A DNA stretch of 47,037 bases from JASFYU01 sp045046905 (GTDB lineage: Bacteria > Bacteroidota > Bacteroidia > Flavobacteriales > Flavobacteriaceae): NCBI GenBank assembly GCA_045046905.1, contig JASFYU010000087.1, positions 1 to 47,037 on the forward strand, read 5' to 3'. Under the pieces are notes generated by a model. It was not told the DNA's origin and did not search any database. It saw only the letters and a list, made by a program, of their open reading frames with translations. This document shows, piece after piece, positions 31,747 through 41,643 of this stretch. Every line of letters starts with the position of its first letter. Positions within the stretch are counted from its first letter, which is position 1. A program made the position numbers and the translations under genes.

Positions 31747-34700
31747 TGAGAGGAGTAATAGCCTATTTTATTAAATATCATGTTGCGGTCAATGTGATTA
31801 TCATTGCTTTTTTCATTTTTGGGGTTGTAGGGGTGTTTTCGTTGAAATCTTCTTTTTTCCCGTTGACCGATTCTAAGAACATTACGATAACCATTATATA
31901 TCCAGGGGCATCTCCGCAAGAAGTAGAAGAGGGTATAGTACTGCAAATAGAGGACAACCTAAAAGGTTTGGTCGGTGTAGATAGGGTTACCTCGACCTCT
32001 AGAGAGAATAGTGGATCTATTAACGTAGAAGTTGAGAAAGGTAGAGATATCGATTTTATGCTTTTACAGGTGAAGAACGCTGTAGATAGAGTGCCCTCGT
32101 TTCCATCAGGAATGGAGCCCTTGGTAGTCGCCAAGAGAGAGTCCATACGACAGACTATATCATTTGCTATTAGTGGTGATGAGATACCCTTGGTGACCCT
32201 CAAACAAATCGGGAGACAGGTAGAGAATGATCTTAGAGGCATCGAAGGCATTTCACAAATAAGTACTACTGGCTATCCAGATGAAGAAATAGAAATTTCT
32301 GTTAATGAAAATAGCCTTCTGGCCTACAATGTTTCTTTTAATGAGGTTGCGCAAGCTGTTGGTAATGCCAATATACTGGTTACTGGGGGTAATATTAAAA
32401 CCAATGCCGAAGAGTATTTGATTAGGGCAAATAATAGAAGTTACTATGGCGATGAACTATCGAACTTAATTATTAAGGCAGATGCTTCTGGAAGAACCGT
32501 TAGGCTAAAAGATGTTGCCCATATCAGAGATCGATTTTCTGAGACGCCCAACGCTTCTTTTTTTAATGGAAATTTATCGGTAAATATAACCATCACTAGT
32601 ACCAATACAGAAGATTTAATTTCTTCGGCGGAAAAGGTAAAAGAGTATATAGAAGCGTTTAACCAAAAGTATAACAATGTCGAATTAAGTGTAGTCAATG
32701 ACTTGTCCAAAGTTTTAAACCAACGCACTCAACTCTTGACCGAGAATGCCATAATCGGAATGATTTTGGTGCTGCTTTTTTTATCACTCTTTTTAAATAC
32801 GAGATTGGCTTTTTGGGTAGCTTTTGGCTTGCCGATTTCCTTTTTGGGGATGTTCATTTTCGCACCCATGTTCAATGTTACCATTAACGTCTTATCATTG
32901 TTTGGTATGATTATAGTTATTGGTATTCTAGTTGATGACGGCATTGTTATAGCAGAGAACATATACCAGCACTATGAAAAGGGAAAAAGCCCGGTACAAG
33001 CTGCTATAGATGGCACAATGGAGGTGATTCCACCCATTGTGTCGGCTATAATTACCACCATATTGGCCTTTTCGATTTTCTTCTTTTTAGAAGGAGGAAT
33101 TGGTGAATTTTTCTCCGAAGTTTCGGTCGTCGTAATACTTACATTAGTCGTTTCTTTGGTCGAGGCGCTAATTATTCTGCCTGCGCATTTGGCGCATTCC
33201 AAAGCCTTGAGAGCTCAAGATGATTCGCCAAAAAAAGGAATAGCCAAACTATTTTCCGAATTAAGAGTTATTAATAAAGTAGGAGATAATATCATGGTTT
33301 GGATGCGCGACAAAGTATATAGCCCCTCGCTTAGGTTCGCCATAGAACATAAGATGTTAACCTTTTCCTTTTTTGTAATGGCCTTGATGCTCACCTTAGG
33401 CTCCATTGGCGGTGGTATAATTAGGACCGCTTTCTTTCCAAGAATAGCAAGTGATCGGATAATGATCGAGTTACGAATGCCAAATGGGACCAATGAAAAA
33501 ATTACTGATTCTATTATTAGTGTAATATATGAAAAAGCAAAAATTGTAAATCAAGAGTTTACCGATACGTATTTACAAGGAACAGATAAAACACTTTTTG
33601 AGAATACGATAAAAAATCTAGGCCCAGGTTCTTCCTCGGCCTCATTGACCATTAATCTTCTTCCAGGAGAAGAAAGACCCGATGCCGTACGTTCAGACAT
33701 GGTATCGAATAGATTAAGAGAGTTGGTAGGCCCTGTAATCGGAGCGGAAAGTCTTATTTATGGTTCTGGCGGAAATTTTGGAGGCAGTCCTGTATCGGTT
33801 GCTCTGTTGGGTAGTAATATTACAGAGTTAAAGGCTGCGAAAGCAGAGCTAAAAACCATACTAGAGAATAATTCACTGCTAAAAGATGTAGAGGATAATG
33901 ACCCAGCGGGGATAAAAGAAATACGCCTCGAGTTAAAAGAAAGTGCGTACGCACTAGGTTTAAATTTAAGAAGTATTATGGCTCAGGTTCGAGCGGGCTT
34001 CTTTGGCGTTCAAGCACAACGTTTTCAGCGCGGGCAAGACGAGATCAGGGTTTGGGTGCGTTATGATAGAGAGAATAGGTCGTCTATTACTGATTTAGAT
34101 GAAATGCGTATTGTTACTCCTAGCGGTAGCAGGGTGCCTTTGAAAGAGATTGCAAGTTATACTATTGAGCGTGGCGATGTGGCCATCAACCATTTAGATG
34201 GCAGAAGAGAAATACGAATCTCTGCCGATATAAAAGATGTGAAGACAACTAGTGCTACAGATATTATGACAGATATTCGTACTCAGATAATGCCAGAGAT
34301 TCAATCAAAATACCCAACGGTAACGGCATCTTATGAAGGTCAGAATAGAGAGGCGGGCAAATTAATGGGGTCGCTTAAGTTCGCAGGGCTTACGGTGCTT
34401 CTTTTAATTTACATTACTATAGCCTTTACTTTTAGAAGTTTTAGCCAGCCATTAATGTTGTTGCTTTTAGTGCCCTTTAGTTTAACTGCTGTGGCCTGGG
34501 GGCATTGGCTTCATGGTTTTCCGATCAATATACTGTCTATGTTGGGGATTATTGCCCTTATTGGTATTATGGTAAATGACGGGCTGGTACTCATAGGTAG
34601 GTTCAATCGCAATTTACAGGAAGGAATGAAATTCGATGATGCTATATTTGAAGCAGGACGTTCGCGTTTTAGAGCAATATTTTTGACCTCCATTACCACT

Positions 34701-34952
34701 ATAGCGGGTTTGGCACCCCTGCTTTTAGAAAAAAGTAGGCAAGCTCAGTTTTTAAAGCCAATGGCCATTGCCATTGCCTATGGAATAGGTTTTGCAACCA
34801 TATTGACACTCTTGATGTTACCCCTTTTTCTTGCTTTTAGTAATAAATCGAAGGTGATTGCAAAATGGTTATACACAGGAAATGAAGTTTCTAAGGAAGA
34901 GGTTGAACGGGCCATTAAGGAGCAAAAAGAGGAAACCTACTTAAATGGGTAA
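31746..34952 (+). CDS. RND-family efflux pump (AcrB/HAE1-like)
   Basis: The inner-membrane proton antiporter has 1,068 residues. The topology is classical: TM1 (about 12-30), a large porter domain, TM2-6 with the proton-relay Asp pair in IVIGILVDDGIVIAENIYQH, TM7, a second porter domain, then TM8-12 with LGIIALIGIMVNDGLVLIGR. The pattern GASPQEVEEGIVLQIEDNLK is typical for the family. Substrates are probably drugs or other amphipathic compounds. It shares a transcript with the adaptor and the TolC-like channel. Confidence 0.95.
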   Translation: MRGVIAYFIKYHVAVNVIIIAFFIFGVVGVFSLKSSFFPLTDSKNITITIIYPGASPQEVEEGIVLQIEDNLKGLVGVDRVTSTSRENSGSINVEVEKGRDIDFMLLQVKNAVDRVPSFPSGMEPLVVAKRESIRQTISFAISGDEIPLVTLKQIGRQVENDLRGIEGISQISTTGYPDEEIEISVNENSLLAYNVSFNEVAQAVGNANILVTGGNIKTNAEEYLIRANNRSYYGDELSNLIIKADASGRTVRLKDVAHIRDRFSETPNASFFNGNLSVNITITSTNTEDLISSAEKVKEYIEAFNQKYNNVELSVVNDLSKVLNQRTQLLTENAIIGMILVLLFLSLFLNTRLAFWVAFGLPISFLGMFIFAPMFNVTINVLSLFGMIIVIGILVDDGIVIAENIYQHYEKGKSPVQAAIDGTMEVIPPIVSAIITTILAFSIFFFLEGGIGEFFSEVSVVVILTLVVSLVEALIILPAHLAHSKALRAQDDSPKKGIAKLFSELRVINKVGDNIMVWMRDKVYSPSLRFAIEHKMLTFSFFVMALMLTLGSIGGGIIRTAFFPRIASDRIMIELRMPNGTNEKITDSIISVIYEKAKIVNQEFTDTYLQGTDKTLFENTIKNLGPGSSSASLTINLLPGEERPDAVRSDMVSNRLRELVGPVIGAESLIYGSGGNFGGSPVSVALLGSNITELKAAKAELKTILENNSLLKDVEDNDPAGIKEIRLELKESAYALGLNLRSIMAQVRAGFFGVQAQRFQRGQDEIRVWVRYDRENRSSITDLDEMRIVTPSGSRVPLKEIASYTIERGDVAINHLDGRREIRISADIKDVKTTSATDIMTDIRTQIMPEIQSKYPTVTASYEGQNREAGKLMGSLKFAGLTVLLLIYITIAFTFRSFSQPLMLLLLVPFSLTAVAWGHWLHGFPINILSMLGIIALIGIMVNDGLVLIGRFNRNLQEGMKFDDAIFEAGRSRFRAIFLTSITTIAGLAPLLLEKSRQAQFLKPMAIAIAYGIGFATILTLLMLPLFLAFSNKSKVIAKWLYTGNEVSKEEVERAIKEQKEETYLNG

Positions 34953-35045
34953 ATAACAAAGACTGCAAACAAGACATATATAGAATCGTCTGGGGCTTAT
35001 GAAATGTATACAATAAGAACCTAAAGAATTAGAAGGTAAAATAGA

Positions 35046-36401
35046 ATGAAAAAAAAGTACACAATCTTCATCACACTTTTTGTATTTACATTTATGACTA
35101 CCCTTGTAGCACAGGAGGAAAACCTCTCTAAACAAGAAGCGGTCGATTTGGCATTGGTAAATAATTTCGGAATTCAGGTGGCTAAAAACCAAATTGATAT
35201 TGCCGAGAACAACCAGAGTATTTTAAATTCGGGCTATTTGCCAACGCTTACGGCTACCGCTGGAGCCAGTTATTCAAGAGATGATTCGGTCATAGAATTT
35301 CCAGGGCAGTTTAATCAAGATGGTAGTCTTAGGGCAAATGTAGAGTTGGACAAGGCCGAAGCGCAACGCTATAATTCCGCATTGAACGCCAATTACACCC
35401 TATTCGATGGCCTAGGGCGGTTTTATAATTATAAACGCTTAAAGGAGCAATATCGGTTGACTGAGCTACAGGCAAGGGAGACCATCGAAAATACCATGCT
35501 GCAATTATTCAGTGTGTATTTTGAAGTGGCCAGGTTTACAGAAAATGAATATGTACTGCAACAAGCCTTGGAAGTTTCAGCGAAACGTATACAAAGAGCC
35601 GAATACGCTTTTGAATATGGGCAGAATACGAAACTTGATATCTTAAATGCACAGGTAGATGTAACCAATGACAGTATTAATCTGTTGAATACAAGGCAAC
35701 GCTTGGCCAATACCAAACGTGACCTGAACCTTATCTTGAATCGAAATTTGAATACGGTTTATGAAGTAGATACTTTAGTGCGTTTTATTCCAAAATTACA
35801 GCTTGAAGAATTTGTTTCACAAGCGACATTAAACAATGTGGCCCTATTGCAATCTGAACGTAATTTAGCAATTAATGCCTATGATATTAAAGTAAGTAAA
35901 TCAGGATACTTACCTAATATTGGCCTGAATGGGTCGTATGGTTGGAATTTGAACCAAAGTTCGGCTTCTGCCTTTTTTCCAGGAACGAATACAGATAATT
36001 GGAACTTTGGCTTAGGTGCAAGCCTTACTTGGAATCTTTTCGACGGTGGCGGAACTACCGTTCGGGTCAAGAATGCCAAAATCGCGTACGAGAATCAAGA
36101 GCTGCTGAAAAAGCAAATAGAATTAGAAGTGAACAGAGATATTCAAAATGCCCTAGCCATATATAATAATCGATTGAGTATATTTTACATTCAAGAGCAG
36201 AATGTGAGGACCAACCAGAACAATTTTGAACGTTCAAAAGAACAGTTTCAATTGGGTAGAATAACGTCTATAGAATTTCGACAGGCACAGATTAATCTAT
36301 TGAATGCCCAGACCAATAAGAATTTGGCCAAGTATGATGCAAAGTTGGCAGAACTTCAAACCTTACAATTGACCGGGCAGTTATTAAATGTCAATTTTTA
36401 A
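35046..36401 (+). CDS. TolC-family outer-membrane efflux channel
   Basis: The protein is 451 residues. The signal peptide is KKYTIFITLFVFTFMTTLVA followed by Q. Two OEP repeats of long helices carry beta strands: SKQEAVDLALVNNFGIQVAK, LDILNAQVDVTNDSINLLNT and ITSIEFRQAQINLLNAQTNK are typical. The beta-barrel segments are LTATAGASYSRDDSV and PNIGLNGSYGWNLNQSSAS. It completes the tripartite pump and lies 93 bp after the RND gene. Confidence 0.93.
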   Translation: MKKKYTIFITLFVFTFMTTLVAQEENLSKQEAVDLALVNNFGIQVAKNQIDIAENNQSILNSGYLPTLTATAGASYSRDDSVIEFPGQFNQDGSLRANVELDKAEAQRYNSALNANYTLFDGLGRFYNYKRLKEQYRLTELQARETIENTMLQLFSVYFEVARFTENEYVLQQALEVSAKRIQRAEYAFEYGQNTKLDILNAQVDVTNDSINLLNTRQRLANTKRDLNLILNRNLNTVYEVDTLVRFIPKLQLEEFVSQATLNNVALLQSERNLAINAYDIKVSKSGYLPNIGLNGSYGWNLNQSSASAFFPGTNTDNWNFGLGASLTWNLFDGGGTTVRVKNAKIAYENQELLKKQIELEVNRDIQNALAIYNNRLSIFYIQEQNVRTNQNNFERSKEQFQLGRITSIEFRQAQINLLNAQTNKNLAKYDAKLAELQTLQLTGQLLNVNF

Positions 36402-36949
36402 TCAGGGAGCGATAGCCATAATTAAAATTTAAGCCGCTTGCAGCAAGGCAGATTCCCCGATGTTCTGCCGGGTTCCAATAGTTATCGGAATAAAAAAGAG
36501 GCTTCTTATTATAACCTGACTTGCATCGAAATGGTAGAAATTTCTTCTTAATCATAGAATACCTCGATGTCTACATGTGGAAATCTATTATACTGTAGAA
36601 GGAAGCGAAGTTTTAATCCCTCCTTGAGGGTTTAACTCCTCGAGGCTTGCCTCGAAATGAAAAAATGTTTTTTCGGAAGCATACCTCGTACTCTTGGGTC
36701 AAGGTTGTTGATTCATAGAATACCCCTTTAGTTGTATCACTTTACTCAGTATTTTCGTAGCCCTAACTAGGGCAGGCAAGTATGATTATGCAAATAACTC
36801 GAAGCAGGAGAAAACAAAAAAGCAATTTTGTTTTCTGTGACTCATTTTATAATTAAAATGGTATAACTTAGGGCGCAGCGGCCGTTGTTCTTTAACCGAC
36901 CAAGGGCGTTTATTAACTAAAAAGTCTTTTTGGAACTAAAACAGGGTAT
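36402..36949. other. Intergenic region with dispersed-repeat copy A
   Basis: No gene is evident in this stretch of about 550 bp. It contains repeat copy A (36613-36699), and a palindrome CCCTAACTAGGG (36761-36772) within the short word shared with 15248-15265. The last 100 bp presumably carry the promoter for the Gfo/Idh/MocA gene. Confidence 0.5.
36613..36699 (+). repeat. Dispersed intergenic repeat, copy A
   Basis: The unit holds a hairpin TTAATCCCTCCTTGAGGGTT, a perfect small hairpin CGAGGC-TT-GCCTCG, and GAAAAAATGTTTTTTCGGAA followed by GCATACCTCG. The same elements in the same order occur at 46230-46335. Both copies lie in gene-free DNA. Confidence 0.7.
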
Positions 36950-37972
36950 ATGGCTAAAATAGGTATTGGAATTATAGGAACTGGATCCATTGTCAAGGTG
37001 TATGCGAAATGTATAGCCGAACTTAAAGAATCAAAATTAGTAGCACTCTATACAAAGTCCTCGAAAAGAATCGCCGAGGTCGAAAAATTGTTCGGGGTCA
37101 AGGTTTATGATGACATTGATGCATTTATGGCCAATCCTGATATTCAATTGATTTGTGTGTGTAATGAAAGTGGCAAACATGGTGAGGCTATTAAAAAATC
37201 GGCCGAGGCCGGTAAGCACGTACTGTGTGAAAAACCCTTAGAGCTTACCCCTGAAAAGATTGATGAGGCCATTGCGATATGTAATCAATATAAGGTCATA
37301 TTAGGCTGTGTTTTTCAGAATCGATGTAGTGCCGATTACAAAATCGTTGAAAAAATGGTTAAAACAGGTGCCTTGGGCAAGCTTTTAATGGGTAATGCCC
37401 ATATCAATTGGTATAGATCCCCTGAGTACTATTCGAGAAATCCTTGGCGAGGTACGTTGCGATTCGATGGTGGTGCGGCCTTAATTAACCAAGGCATTCA
37501 TACCATAGATTTATTAGTAAACCTCATGGGCCCCGTAAGGTCGGTCTTTGGTAATGTAAAGACAATGGTGCATCAGATTCAAGGTGAAGATGTGGCTACA
37601 GCTCTTCTTAATTTCGACAATGGTAGTGTAGGAGTCATTACAGGGGGTACGGCTTTGTTTCCGGGTTATCCTGAGCGTTTAGAGATTTTTGGGGAGAAGG
37701 GCAGTATTATTATGGAAGCCGGTAAGATAAAGGAATGGAATGTGCAAGGAAAGCCAGCGCCTGAATCTAAAAAAGGTGATATAGGGCTAAGCGGTGCAGC
37801 AGACCCGACCAATATTGATACTGAAAATCATAAGGCAGTACTGCTTAATATGATCAAAGCCATTAAAGAAAATGGTTCGCCAATGGTCGATGGTGCCGAG
37901 GCCAGAAAATCTGTTGAGGTCATCACCGGTATATACCGGTCTTCAAAGGAAGAAAAGTTGATTTATTTTTAA
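36950..37972 (+). CDS. Gfo/Idh/MocA-family NAD(P)-dependent oxidoreductase
   Basis: The 340-residue protein has an N-terminal Rossmann fold (IGIGIIGTGSIVKVYAKCI), the family motif CEKPLEL around residues 93-99, and the catalytic-region pattern NQGIHTIDLLVNLMG with the conserved Asp and His. The C-terminal alpha/beta domain includes GSVGVITGGTALFPGYPERLE. Members oxidise or reduce sugars and cyclitols. The substrate is not known. No signal peptide is present. Confidence 0.9.
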   Translation: MAKIGIGIIGTGSIVKVYAKCIAELKESKLVALYTKSSKRIAEVEKLFGVKVYDDIDAFMANPDIQLICVCNESGKHGEAIKKSAEAGKHVLCEKPLELTPEKIDEAIAICNQYKVILGCVFQNRCSADYKIVEKMVKTGALGKLLMGNAHINWYRSPEYYSRNPWRGTLRFDGGAALINQGIHTIDLLVNLMGPVRSVFGNVKTMVHQIQGEDVATALLNFDNGSVGVITGGTALFPGYPERLEIFGEKGSIIMEAGKIKEWNVQGKPAPESKKGDIGLSGAADPTNIDTENHKAVLLNMIKAIKENGSPMVDGAEARKSVEVITGIYRSSKEEKLIYF

Positions 37973-38088
37973 AGCTCAGATTGTACTCAATCAATGAGTA
38001 AGCCCATAGCATCTATTTTGATAAAGGCTGTGATTTGTCATATTAATTAATGCAAAGGCGTCTTATCTTTAATCTTTTTTAGGAAAAA

Positions 38089-38271
38089 ATGTACGAACAC
38101 TTTTTTCAATGCCCCTATTGTTGGGAAAAAATTTCTATGTTATTAGAAGCGTCAGTTCGCAAACAAACCTATATAGAAGATTGTGAAGTATGTTGTAACC
38201 CCATAGCGCTTACTCCTGAATTTGAGGATGTACAGTTAGTAGGCTTTGAGGCGATAAGTATTGAACAATAG
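38089..38271 (+). CDS. Cysteine-rich CPXCG-type small protein
   Basis: The 60-residue protein has two cysteine knuckles, FQCPYCWEKIS and DCEVCCNPIAL, which probably bind one zinc ion. It belongs to the CPXCG-motif family of short bacterial proteins of unknown role. It is a complete gene with ATG start and TAG stop, alone between neighbours of unrelated function. Confidence 0.85.
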   Translation: MYEHFFQCPYCWEKISMLLEASVRKQTYIEDCEVCCNPIALTPEFEDVQLVGFEAISIEQ

Positions 38272-38305
38272 AGAATACGGCTATTTAGAAATTTTTAGTT
38301 AATAA

Positions 38306-38700
38306 ATGAACACCAAATCAAAGTTTGTATTGCGGGCCAAAATACCCACTGCAAGAAGCATGTGGCCTAGACGTCAGAGTTAAAATGCAAGGCTGAATGA
38401 GATGATGTGAAAGTCAACTATAAGACGGTGACAAATGATTTAGCTGAGAATCAATTTCATATCTGGACTATGGATTGGGATGAAAATGCTATTTAATTAT
38501 ATCTGGATGATGAGTTGATTAACCACATTGATTTAAAAAAAACGATACATAAGACCAATGACCTTAATCCTTTTCATCAGCCTCACTATATACTGATAAG
38601 CCTTGCCATTGGAGGCTCTCAAGGGGGTGATTCGACCTATTTAGATTTTCTCTCGGAGTATGTTGTCGATTATATACGGGTATATCAGAAAAAAGGGTGA
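38306..38700 (+). pseudogene. Decayed GH16 (laminarinase/porphyranase-type) glycoside hydrolase
   Basis: Three pieces in different frames resemble GH16 enzymes. The first is KFVLRAKIPTARSMWP (38321-38368), then a stop. The second is ENQFHIWTMDWDENAI (38446-38493) ending in TAA. The third continues in the same frame: LYLDDELINHIDL, NPFHQPHYILISLAIGGSQG and VVDYIRVYQKKG, ending at 38700. The C-terminal pattern 'NPF..PHYILLNLAIGG..GG' with 'VDYVRVYQ' is a GH16 hallmark. The catalytic ExDxxE region is deleted. It is a remnant of algal-polysaccharide degradation genes. Confidence 0.8.
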
Positions 38701-38780
38701 TTGTAGTTGATTTACGAGCTTTCTACAGCCCTTTCGGCCACCACTTTGAAGCTATAGGTGTCGCGTATTAAGCTGTTCGA

Positions 38781-39461
38781 TTAGTCCATTACCTTGATTT
38801 TGCCCCCGAAGAGTTTATTTTTTTCAACGTCTTTAGGGTTGCCGTAAATATAAATATAGCCGCCAGCCTTTACTTTGGCTTCTACCCTGTCAGAGGCCTT
38901 TACGTCAGCCCTACCGCCCGCACTAACGGTTACAGTAGTGTTTTTAGTGTCAAGCTTCTCGTTGTATATTTTTCCTCCTGTATTAACAATTGCTTCTTGG
39001 GTTTCGGCATTGCCTGTCAGCGTGATCTCACCTCCTGAAACTGATTTGGCGTACAAATTTTCCAAATTCACTTTTAAATCGATTTTTCCACCTTCTTGGA
39101 CCTTTATTTCTACACGTTTTCCGTTGAATGTCTCGTCTGAGAGAATCTTGGCATTTTCATTGGCGTCCAGTAGAGTCAGCGCTTCCGTATAATATAATTT
39201 TGCCATAGCCCCAGCGCCATCCATGAAATTATCGAATTCCATCCGTATTTTTAGAAGTCCGTTCTTGTTAGAGATTTTCACCTCGTCTTTATCATCACCT
39301 GTAATGACTAATTTATTCTCGGTACTTTTTACCAAGGTGACAACAATACGATCAAAAACTTTTACTTCGGTAAATTTTTCAAGTAGCTTGTTTGTTCCTT
39401 TTTGGGCGATCGTACCCCATGTTACCATAATCAAGACGAGCATTGGAATAAATTTTTTCAT
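38781..39461 (-). CDS. Head-GIN domain (DUF2807) secreted protein
   Basis: The 226-residue protein has a signal peptide (KKFIPMLVLIMVTWGTIAQK). A right-handed beta-solenoid-like domain with repeated short strands follows: VKVFDRIVVTLVKS, NKLVITGDDKDEVKI, LYAKSVSGGEITLTGNAE, TVTVSAGGRADVKA and VEAKVKAGGYIYIYGNP. This is the putative auto-transporter adhesin/head-GIN domain common in Bacteroidota. It is periplasmic or on the surface, with unknown function. Confidence 0.85.
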   Translation of the reverse strand: MKKFIPMLVLIMVTWGTIAQKGTNKLLEKFTEVKVFDRIVVTLVKSTENKLVITGDDKDEVKISNKNGLLKIRMEFDNFMDGAGAMAKLYYTEALTLLDANENAKILSDETFNGKRVEIKVQEGGKIDLKVNLENLYAKSVSGGEITLTGNAETQEAIVNTGGKIYNEKLDTKNTTVTVSAGGRADVKASDRVEAKVKAGGYIYIYGNPKDVEKNKLFGGKIKVMD

Positions 39462-39654
39462 ACGTGTATTTTTAGTTTATGCAATCTGAGTTTAACAAAA
39501 CTATATTCAGAAATGATAATTGGATTAAAAGATATGAATTAGACCAACAAATTTAATAGTATTCTTTAAGATTAAGAATTTAATATAATTTTACTTTTAA
39601 TAAAAGTTTCAGAATAGCTAAATTCACTGACTTTTATATTAAACTTTTAAATTT

Positions 39655-40692
39655 GTGAAAAAAACTATCATTTATCCTTTAAGGAGAGTAGGTTCATTGT
39701 GCTTGCTTTTTTGTACGCTGCTTTTCTTTCCAATTGCATGCAAAACGAGCAAGGTCGTTACCGTTGAATCGCAATCTAAGGCAGTAATTAAAACGGAACA
39801 GACTTATACCGAAAAAATTTCTGAAACAAATTTATCTTTTGATATGGTTTTACTTCCTGAAGGAGATTTTATGATGGGAAGTCCTGAAACTGAGGCAGAG
39901 CGAAAAACTGACGAGGGGCCTCGACGAAAAGTGTCGGTAGCCAGTTTTTGGATTGGAAGATATGAGATAAGCTGGGAGGTCTTCGAACTGTTCTTTAAGC
40001 AGAATAAGCAGATGTTCAAGAATTTGGAAGCGGATAAATTGGGTGCAATAGATGCGATTACAAGGCCGAGCCCACCCTATGAAGACCCTTCTTACGGCAT
40101 GGGGAAAGATGGTTTTCCTGCGGTGAGTATGTCGGCGTATTCGGCACTTGTTTTTTGCAAGTGGCTGAGTAATATGACAGGAAAATTTTATCGTTTGCCC
40201 ACCGAGGCCGAATGGGAATATGCAGCAAGAGCAGGAAGCCAAACGGTGTATTCATTTGGAGATTCTTTGAAAGATTTAGACAAGTATGTGGTGTACTATA
40301 AGAATTCTGATAGCAAGTACGCCAAGATAGGCACTAAATTGCCCAATCCCTGGGGTTTATTTGATATGCATGGTAATGTTGCCGAATGGACCCTTGATGA
40401 ATATAGGGAAGATGCTTATACAAGTTCTGATATCGAAAACCCTTGGGTAGTGCCAACCGTAATACACCCTCGTGTTATTCGAGGCGGGTCCTGGGATGAT
40501 GATGCTGATAAACTACGGTCGGCGGCAAGAACGGCATCAAGCGTGAAATTGCAAAAAAGAGATCCCCAAATTCCAAAAAGCTTTTGGTGGTTTACTGATT
40601 CTAATTTTGTGGGTTTCCGATTGGTGAGTCCAAAAGAGCAACCTAGTCCTGAAGAGCAGAAAAAATTCTGGCAGAGGGTATTAGATGAGTAG
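39655..40692 (+). CDS. SUMF1-fold lipoprotein, GldK/GldJ-like
   Basis: The 345-residue lipoprotein has a signal with lipobox FFPIACKTS (Cys29). The fold motifs match formylglycine-generating-enzyme relatives: MVLLPEGDFMMGSPETEAER, FWIGRYEISWEVFELFF, YRLPTEAEWEYAARAGSQ, LFDMHGNVAEWTLDEYR and VIRGGSWDDDADKLRSAART. The catalytic Cys pair of true FGE is missing, so a structural or binding role is likely. The start codon is GTG. It is not linked to T9SS genes here. It is shorter than GldK and lacks its insertion, so I do not call it a gld gene. Confidence 0.85.
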   Translation: MKKTIIYPLRRVGSLCLLFCTLLFFPIACKTSKVVTVESQSKAVIKTEQTYTEKISETNLSFDMVLLPEGDFMMGSPETEAERKTDEGPRRKVSVASFWIGRYEISWEVFELFFKQNKQMFKNLEADKLGAIDAITRPSPPYEDPSYGMGKDGFPAVSMSAYSALVFCKWLSNMTGKFYRLPTEAEWEYAARAGSQTVYSFGDSLKDLDKYVVYYKNSDSKYAKIGTKLPNPWGLFDMHGNVAEWTLDEYREDAYTSSDIENPWVVPTVIHPRVIRGGSWDDDADKLRSAARTASSVKLQKRDPQIPKSFWWFTDSNFVGFRLVSPKEQPSPEEQKKFWQRVLDE

Positions 40693-40736
40693 TGTCGACC
40701 TTTATAGGGTCTTAAAGATATGTTTAGACACACTGG

Positions 40737-41627
40737 TTATCCTAATTCAGGACCACTGATGGCATATTGCGTTTCTGTTTTTCCTGCGTAGCCGTTTGAT
40801 TTTAGGTGCATTCGGCTAAAACTACGTTGGTGTATAAACCCAAGGGAGAGCAACCATTCTTTAAGTTCGGCTTTGTCAGATAAAACATCGATTACCAAAG
40901 CTTGGTCTTTTAAACTTTCAAAAACCACGTAAAGTAATTTTTGGGCTAGTGGTGTAGAATAGGTCATAAGCGGTCCTATCTGAATATAATTGCTTCCATT
41001 GCGGCCAAGTACATAGCCTTTTAATTGATTTTCTTCTTTTATCTGCAGGCAGATTTCTTTTCGGCTACCTAATAGAAATCGGAACAAATCAGACCTATTC
41101 ACTCCAAAAAGCGATGCGTCTAGACTAGCGATGTTCGAAAGTTCACTTTCTGATAGTGGCGACAAATTGTAAATAGTTCCGCCTTGTTGATTATCATCTA
41201 TAATATGCAAGTTGGTAGAGACCATTCGGCTTATTTCATATTCCTTGACAAAGCCAAGTTTTTTGTACACGGGTATTCCGACCGGTGTTGCATCGAGCTT
41301 TATAGATGCACAGTCTTTTAATTTGTGGATTACGGTATTTATTAGAAGCTTACTGACCCCCATACCACGAAAATCTATAGCTACGAGCATCATGCCGATC
41401 CATGCTACTTTATTTTGATAATTGATCGCGGTAACAGTGCCTATCACTTGATTTTTAATAAGGGCTACCAGGCAATATTCAGGATTAGAACGCAGTAAAA
41501 AAAGCCAATCTTCTTGGGTCTGGTTCCAATTTTCAGCCTTCTTGATTTGCATTACGGCCTTCAGGTCGCTGCGCTGCATTTGCCTTACCCTAATTTTAGT
41601 TTCCCCCATTTCAGGTATAAAAAGCAC
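40737..41627 (-). CDS. GNAT acetyltransferase with C-terminal second GNAT-like domain
   Basis: The 296-residue protein has an N-terminal GNAT domain (IRVRQMQRSDLKAVMQIKKA; acetyl-CoA motif A around VAIDFRGMGVSKLLINTVIH; PVYKKLGFVKEYEISRM). A second domain (about 160-296) resembles the Acetyltransf_18 type, ending SLGFIHQRSFSRMHLKSNG. The substrate is unknown. It follows the Nramp-like gene by 16 bp on the same strand, so they probably form an operon. Confidence 0.85.
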   Translation of the reverse strand: MLFIPEMGETKIRVRQMQRSDLKAVMQIKKAENWNQTQEDWLFLLRSNPEYCLVALIKNQVIGTVTAINYQNKVAWIGMMLVAIDFRGMGVSKLLINTVIHKLKDCASIKLDATPVGIPVYKKLGFVKEYEISRMVSTNLHIIDDNQQGGTIYNLSPLSESELSNIASLDASLFGVNRSDLFRFLLGSRKEICLQIKEENQLKGYVLGRNGSNYIQIGPLMTYSTPLAQKLLYVVFESLKDQALVIDVLSDKAELKEWLLSLGFIHQRSFSRMHLKSNGYAGKTETQYAISGPELG

Positions 41628-41643
41628 TTTTTAAACAATTTCC

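Noticed and set aside
39648..39655. TAAATTTG as the promoter of the SUMF1-like lipoprotein gene
   Set aside because: It matches TAnnTTTG but overlaps the GTG start codon, so transcription would begin inside the signal peptide, and no downstream Met would keep the lipobox.
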